7,278 bases of DNA from an uncultured Coriobacteriaceae bacterium. GTDB taxonomy: Bacteria > Actinomycetota > Coriobacteriia > Coriobacteriales > Atopobiaceae. The notes under the pieces were generated by a model. It did not search any database. It worked only from the letters and a program-made list of their open reading frames with translations, and was not told the DNA's origin. Below, piece by piece: positions 4,793 to 7,278 of the stretch. The first letter of the stretch is position 1. Each line of letters opens with the position of its first letter. Both the position numbers and the translations under genes were made by a program. The stretch is taken from NCBI GenBank assembly GCA_900552935.1, contig USBN01000053.1, forward strand, positions 1 through 7,278. Reading direction: 5' to 3'.

Positions 4793-6517
4793 ATGGACGA
4801 CAAGATCGCTGCCGCCGCGCAGCTTTGGAAGGACAACGTCACCGAGCCTGATCTCGCGGCCGAGCTCGACGAGCTCATGGCAGATCCCGATCCCGAGAAG
4901 CTCTCGGACGCGTTCTACCGGAGCCTCGCCTTTGGCACCGCGGGCCTGCGCGGCACGCTGGGCGTTGGCACGAACCGCATGAACGTCTACACGGTGTCGC
5001 AGGCCAGCCAGGGCCTCGCCACATACCTCAACTCCCACTACGAGAACCCCACCGTCGCCATCGCGCGCGACTCCCGCAACAAGGGCGAGGACTTCGTGAA
5101 GGCCGCTGCCGGCGTTCTCGCCGCCAACGGCATCAAGTCCTACGTCTATCCGCGCATCGAGCCGGTGCCGACGCTCTCCTTCGCGACGCGCGACCTCAAG
5201 TGCTCCGCGGGCATTTGCGTCACCGCCAGTCACAACCCGGCGCCGTACAACGGTTACAAGGTCTACGGCGAGGATGGTTGCCAGATCGCGAACGAGGCTG
5301 CTGACGAGATCCAGAACACCATCAACGAGACCGACATCTTCACCGGCGTGAAGCACATGGACTTCGACGAGGCCGTGGCCAAGGGCCTCGTGGAGTGGAC
5401 TCCGGACGAGGTCCTTGATCGCTTCATCGACGCTGTCGCGTCCCAGTCCATCGGCGCCAAGCCCAACCCGGATTTCTCCGTTGTCTACACGCCGCTCAAC
5501 GGCACGGGCATCGAGTGCATGAACAAGATCCTCGCGCGCGTTGGCATCACCAACGTCACCGTGGTTCCCGAGCAGGCTGAGCCGGACGGCAACTTCCCGA
5601 CCTGCCCCTATCCCAACCCCGAGTTCCGCGAGGCGCTCGAGAAGGGTCTTGAGCTCTGCGATAAGGTCCACCCTGACCTCATGCTCGCGACTGACCCCGA
5701 CGCGGACCGCATGGGCGTCGCCGTGCCGCACGACGACGACTACAAGCTGCTCACGGGCAACGAGATGGGCATCCTTCTCATCGACTGGCTCGCTCGCATG
5801 AAGGCCGAGGCGGGCGAGGACGTGAGCCGCAAGGTCGTCGTCACCACGATCGTCTCCACCGCCATGCCGGATGCCCTGGCCAAGCACTATGGCTTCGAGG
5901 TCCGTCGTGTGCTGACCGGCTTCAAGAACATCGGTGGCCAGATGGACCAGCTCGTCGAGGCTGGCGAGCCCGAGCGTTTCCTCATGGGCTTCGAGGAGAG
6001 CTATGGCTACCTCGTTGGCCTTCACGCTCGCGACAAGGACGCCATCGTGGCGAGCATGCTCACCTGCGAGATGGCCGCTTGGTACGCCGAGCGCGGCATG
6101 GACCTGTACGAGGCCATGGAGGCCCTCTACCAGGAGTATGGCTATTACCTGAACGGCGTCGTGAACGTGAGCTTCCCGGGTGCCGCCGGTGCGGACAAGA
6201 TGGCCGCCATCATGAGCGGCCTGCGCGAGAACCCGCCTGCGGAGATTGCCGGCATGCCCGTCAAGGGCTTCGTTGACTACAAGGCCGACGTCGAGATGGC
6301 CGTTGCCGGTGGCGATGGTAGCTGCCCCAAGCAGCTGCTTCCCAAGAGCAACGTGCTCGAGTTCCAGCTGGGCGAGGGCGTTAAGGTCATCGTTCGTCCG
6401 TCTGGCACCGAGCCGAAGATTAAGGCCTACCTGTTCAGCAACGGTGCCACGCGCGAGGAGTCGCAGGCGCTTAACGACAAGCTCGCCGAGGTCGCGAAGA
6501 CGCAGCTCCTGGCATAG
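4793..6517 (+). CDS. pgcA: phosphoglucomutase / phosphohexomutase (alpha-D-phosphohexomutase superfamily, PgcA type)
   Basis: A 574-residue cytoplasmic phosphosugar mutase, about the length of Bacillus PgcA. All four signature loops are present: the phosphoserine loop TASHNP (144-149, S146), the metal loop DPDADR (301-306), the sugar-binding loop GFEESYG (399-405) and the phosphate-binding loop RPSGTEPK (535-542). The N-terminal FGTAGLRG (47-54) is typical of this long subfamily. It should interconvert glucose 1-phosphate and glucose 6-phosphate; relatives also act on mannose or pentose phosphates, so specificity is inferred. ATG 4793 follows AAGGGGGAG with a good spacer and gives the usual N-terminus. 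An in-frame ATG at 4733 would add 20 residues (MSNERPTV...) that do not resemble the family. The gene is bracketed by terminators and is likely monocistronic. It contains no TTA, CTA or TCA codon, a sign of strong codon bias. Confidence 0.92.
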   Translation: MDDKIAAAAQLWKDNVTEPDLAAELDELMADPDPEKLSDAFYRSLAFGTAGLRGTLGVGTNRMNVYTVSQASQGLATYLNSHYENPTVAIARDSRNKGEDFVKAAAGVLAANGIKSYVYPRIEPVPTLSFATRDLKCSAGICVTASHNPAPYNGYKVYGEDGCQIANEAADEIQNTINETDIFTGVKHMDFDEAVAKGLVEWTPDEVLDRFIDAVASQSIGAKPNPDFSVVYTPLNGTGIECMNKILARVGITNVTVVPEQAEPDGNFPTCPYPNPEFREALEKGLELCDKVHPDLMLATDPDADRMGVAVPHDDDYKLLTGNEMGILLIDWLARMKAEAGEDVSRKVVVTTIVSTAMPDALAKHYGFEVRRVLTGFKNIGGQMDQLVEAGEPERFLMGFEESYGYLVGLHARDKDAIVASMLTCEMAAWYAERGMDLYEAMEALYQEYGYYLNGVVNVSFPGAAGADKMAAIMSGLRENPPAEIAGMPVKGFVDYKADVEMAVAGGDGSCPKQLLPKSNVLEFQLGEGVKVIVRPSGTEPKIKAYLFSNGATREESQALNDKLAEVAKTQLLA

Positions 6518-6564
6518 TCTTCGTAGACGCTGCCATTCGTCCACTCGTTGAGCGGGCTGTCAAG

Positions 6565-6601
6565 AAGGCGCGGGACGTCAACATGGCGTCCCGCGCCTTT
6601 T
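6565..6601 (+). terminator. intrinsic terminator after the phosphohexomutase gene
   Basis: A perfect 11-bp GC stem, 13 bp with the flanking AA/TT pairs (AAGGCGCGGGACG with CGTCCCGCGCCTT), closes on a nine-base loop and ends in TTTT. It begins 48 bases after the stop codon. Confidence 0.93.
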
Positions 6602-6607
6602 CGTTGT

Positions 6608-6666
6608 TTGGGGCGCTTGAGGCGAGTTATTGGCGGCTCGAGTGCCCCTGTTGGCGCTTCAGTTGG
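6608..6666. repeat. TTGG-centred repeats with 21-22-base spacing
   Basis: Two adjacent 21-base units (6617-6637 and 6638-6658) share the pattern TYGAGK followed by TTGGCG. TTGG occurs at 6608, 6630, 6651 and 6663, the first three separated by 22 and 21 bases, or two turns of DNA. TATTGGCGG (6628-6636) is also found in the 61-bp repeat at 992-1000. It lies between the phosphohexomutase terminator and the gtrA-like gene, so the repeats could be binding sites upstream of the latter. Confidence 0.45.
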
Positions 6667-6759
6667 TGCCGAGAGCTACGGAAGCCCAGAACGGCGGATT
6701 GCCGGACGCAATGACCCGGTGCTTTTCTCCAGATTATGTGAACCAGCGAGCTGCGGGGC

Positions 6760-6765
6760 TATCCT
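6760..6765 (+). promoter_or_regulatory. possible -10 hexamer for the GtrA-family gene
   Basis: TATCCT lies 43 bases before the chosen GtrA start, in the AT-richer part of the gap after the terminator. The hexamer 17 bases upstream (TGTGAA) is a weak -35. The same TATCCT hexamer is found upstream of the FucO-type gene. Confidence 0.2.
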
Positions 6766-6808
6766 CTTGAATGAAAAACCGAGTGATATGCGTATTTGGG
6801 AGTGCGGC

Positions 6809-7216
6809 ATGAAGGGTCTTATCGAGCAGTTCCTTAAGTTCGGCGTGGTGGGAGCCATCGCGTTCCTCATCGACTATGGCGTGCTCATGCTGCTCTCCCA
6901 GGTCATCGGTATGGATCCGGTCATTTCGGCGAGCATCTCGTTCGTCGTGTCCGTGGTGTTCAACTACGTGGCAAGCATGCACTACGTCTTCACGCGCCGA
7001 GACGACATCAGCCGTCGCCGCGAGTTCACAATTTTCGTGATCCTCTCCGCGATCGGTCTCGTCATCAACGAGATCATCATGGTGATTGGCGTGAACGTGC
7101 TGGGCGATTCTGCATTGATGGTTACCATCACCAAGCTTGTCGCGACGGCGATCGTCATGGTTTGGAACTTCGTATCCCGCAAGAAGTGGCTCGACGCCGG
7201 AGACTCCGCGGAGTAG
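6809..7216 (+). CDS. GtrA-family integral membrane protein
   Basis: A 135-residue GtrA-like protein, the usual size. Four hydrophobic helices fall at about residues 11-31, 37-57, 72-95 and 101-123, separated by short charged loops. Family hallmarks are the start QFLKFGVVGAIAF (8-20), the FNYVASMHYVFTR motif closing helix 2 (51-63) and WNFVSRKKWLD closing helix 4 (119-129). GtrA proteins are thought to help move undecaprenyl-phosphate-linked sugars across the membrane for glycosylation of cell-surface polymers, usually with a GtrB-type glycosyltransferase, which is not seen here. The start at 6809 is set by GGGAG with a 6-base spacer and by agreement with the family N-terminus. ATG 6788, 7 residues earlier, lacks a good ribosome-binding site, and the longer open frame back to 6548 runs through the preceding terminator. 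The upstream phosphohexomutase could supply hexose 1-phosphate for nucleotide sugars, but a terminator separates the genes. Confidence 0.9.
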   Translation: MKGLIEQFLKFGVVGAIAFLIDYGVLMLLSQVIGMDPVISASISFVVSVVFNYVASMHYVFTRRDDISRRREFTIFVILSAIGLVINEIIMVIGVNVLGDSALMVTITKLVATAIVMVWNFVSRKKWLDAGDSAE

Positions 7217-7235
7217 GGGCCTGCCCGAGTCGGTC

Positions 7236-7264
7236 TTGGCCGAGCGTAAAGCGCAAGATACAAC
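7236..7264 (+). promoter_or_regulatory. candidate promoter for a gene beyond the window
   Basis: TTGGCC (7236-7241), a 17-base spacer and TACAAC (7259-7264) have sigma-70-like spacing and would fire out of the window to the right. The -10 part belongs to the CAAGATACAAC element also found near 3302. No terminator for the GtrA gene is recognised in these last 62 bases. Confidence 0.25.
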
Positions 7265-7278
7265 GCGCCCGCTGAACT

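Noticed and set aside
4661..6544. A 627-codon open frame on the minus strand opposite the phosphohexomutase
   Set aside because: It is codon-aligned with the mutase, has a repetitive valine/leucine/histidine/aspartate-rich translation with no family signature, and is explained by the absence of TTA, CTA and TCA codons in the sense gene.
6548..6808. An 87-residue N-terminal extension of the GtrA-family protein
   Set aside because: It would be translated through the preceding gene's intrinsic terminator, is arginine/serine-rich and is absent from typical GtrA proteins; ATG 6809 has a proper ribosome-binding site.
1..7278. CRISPR array, tRNA or rRNA genes, insertion sequences
   Set aside because: No regularly spaced identical repeats, no cloverleaf-like segments, no transposase motifs and no terminal inverted repeats were seen on either strand.

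Overview
The window looks like chromosomal DNA from a G+C-rich Actinomycetota, most probably a Coriobacteriia member (Collinsella/Olsenella/Atopobium type). This rests on codon choice strongly favouring G/C at third positions, compact monocistronic-looking units with strong GC hairpin plus T-run terminators, purine-rich Shine-Dalgarno sequences, and an inventory of anaerobic sugar-metabolism genes (PTS domain, FucO-type dehydrogenase, phosphohexomutase). The taxonomic call is inference; no rRNA or other marker gene is present.

Layout. Positions 1-78 hold the 3' end of a plus-strand gene that appears to end in a membrane anchor. It converges with, and overlaps, a minus-strand AIM24/TIGR00266 gene (64-738). 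A gene-free stretch (739-1098) carries a 61-bp-period degenerate repeat and the terminator of the next minus-strand gene, an iron-dependent lactaldehyde/1,2-propanediol oxidoreductase of the FucO type (1099-2268). Its leader contains a long hairpin and a small dyad that encloses the ribosome-binding site. Further along the same strand is a classical short-chain dehydrogenase (2512-3252). A divergent regulatory region (3253-3637) separates these from three plus-strand genes: a PTS EIIB domain fused to a SIS sugar-phosphate isomerase (3638-4534), a phosphoglucomutase/phosphohexomutase (4793-6517) and a GtrA-family four-helix membrane protein (6809-7216). The first two plus-strand genes each end in a convincing intrinsic terminator, so they are probably separate transcription units. 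The final 60 bases hold a candidate promoter for a gene beyond the window.

How the genes may fit together. The most unusual gene is the EIIB-SIS fusion. The EIIB part keeps the phosphocysteine loop, and the SIS part keeps all four residues equivalent to the catalytic set of E. coli arabinose-5-phosphate isomerase KdsD, but lacks the CBS domains of KdsD. An organism of this kind is not expected to make Kdo, so a catabolic or regulatory role in sugar-phosphate handling coupled to the PTS is more likely than lipopolysaccharide synthesis. FucO-type enzymes reduce the short aldehydes released when deoxyhexoses or D-arabinose are cleaved, and the phosphohexomutase links hexose 6-phosphates to hexose 1-phosphates. 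A shared sugar-catabolism theme is therefore plausible, but co-regulation is not shown by the sequence. Phosphohexomutase next to GtrA could equally reflect envelope polysaccharide glucosylation.
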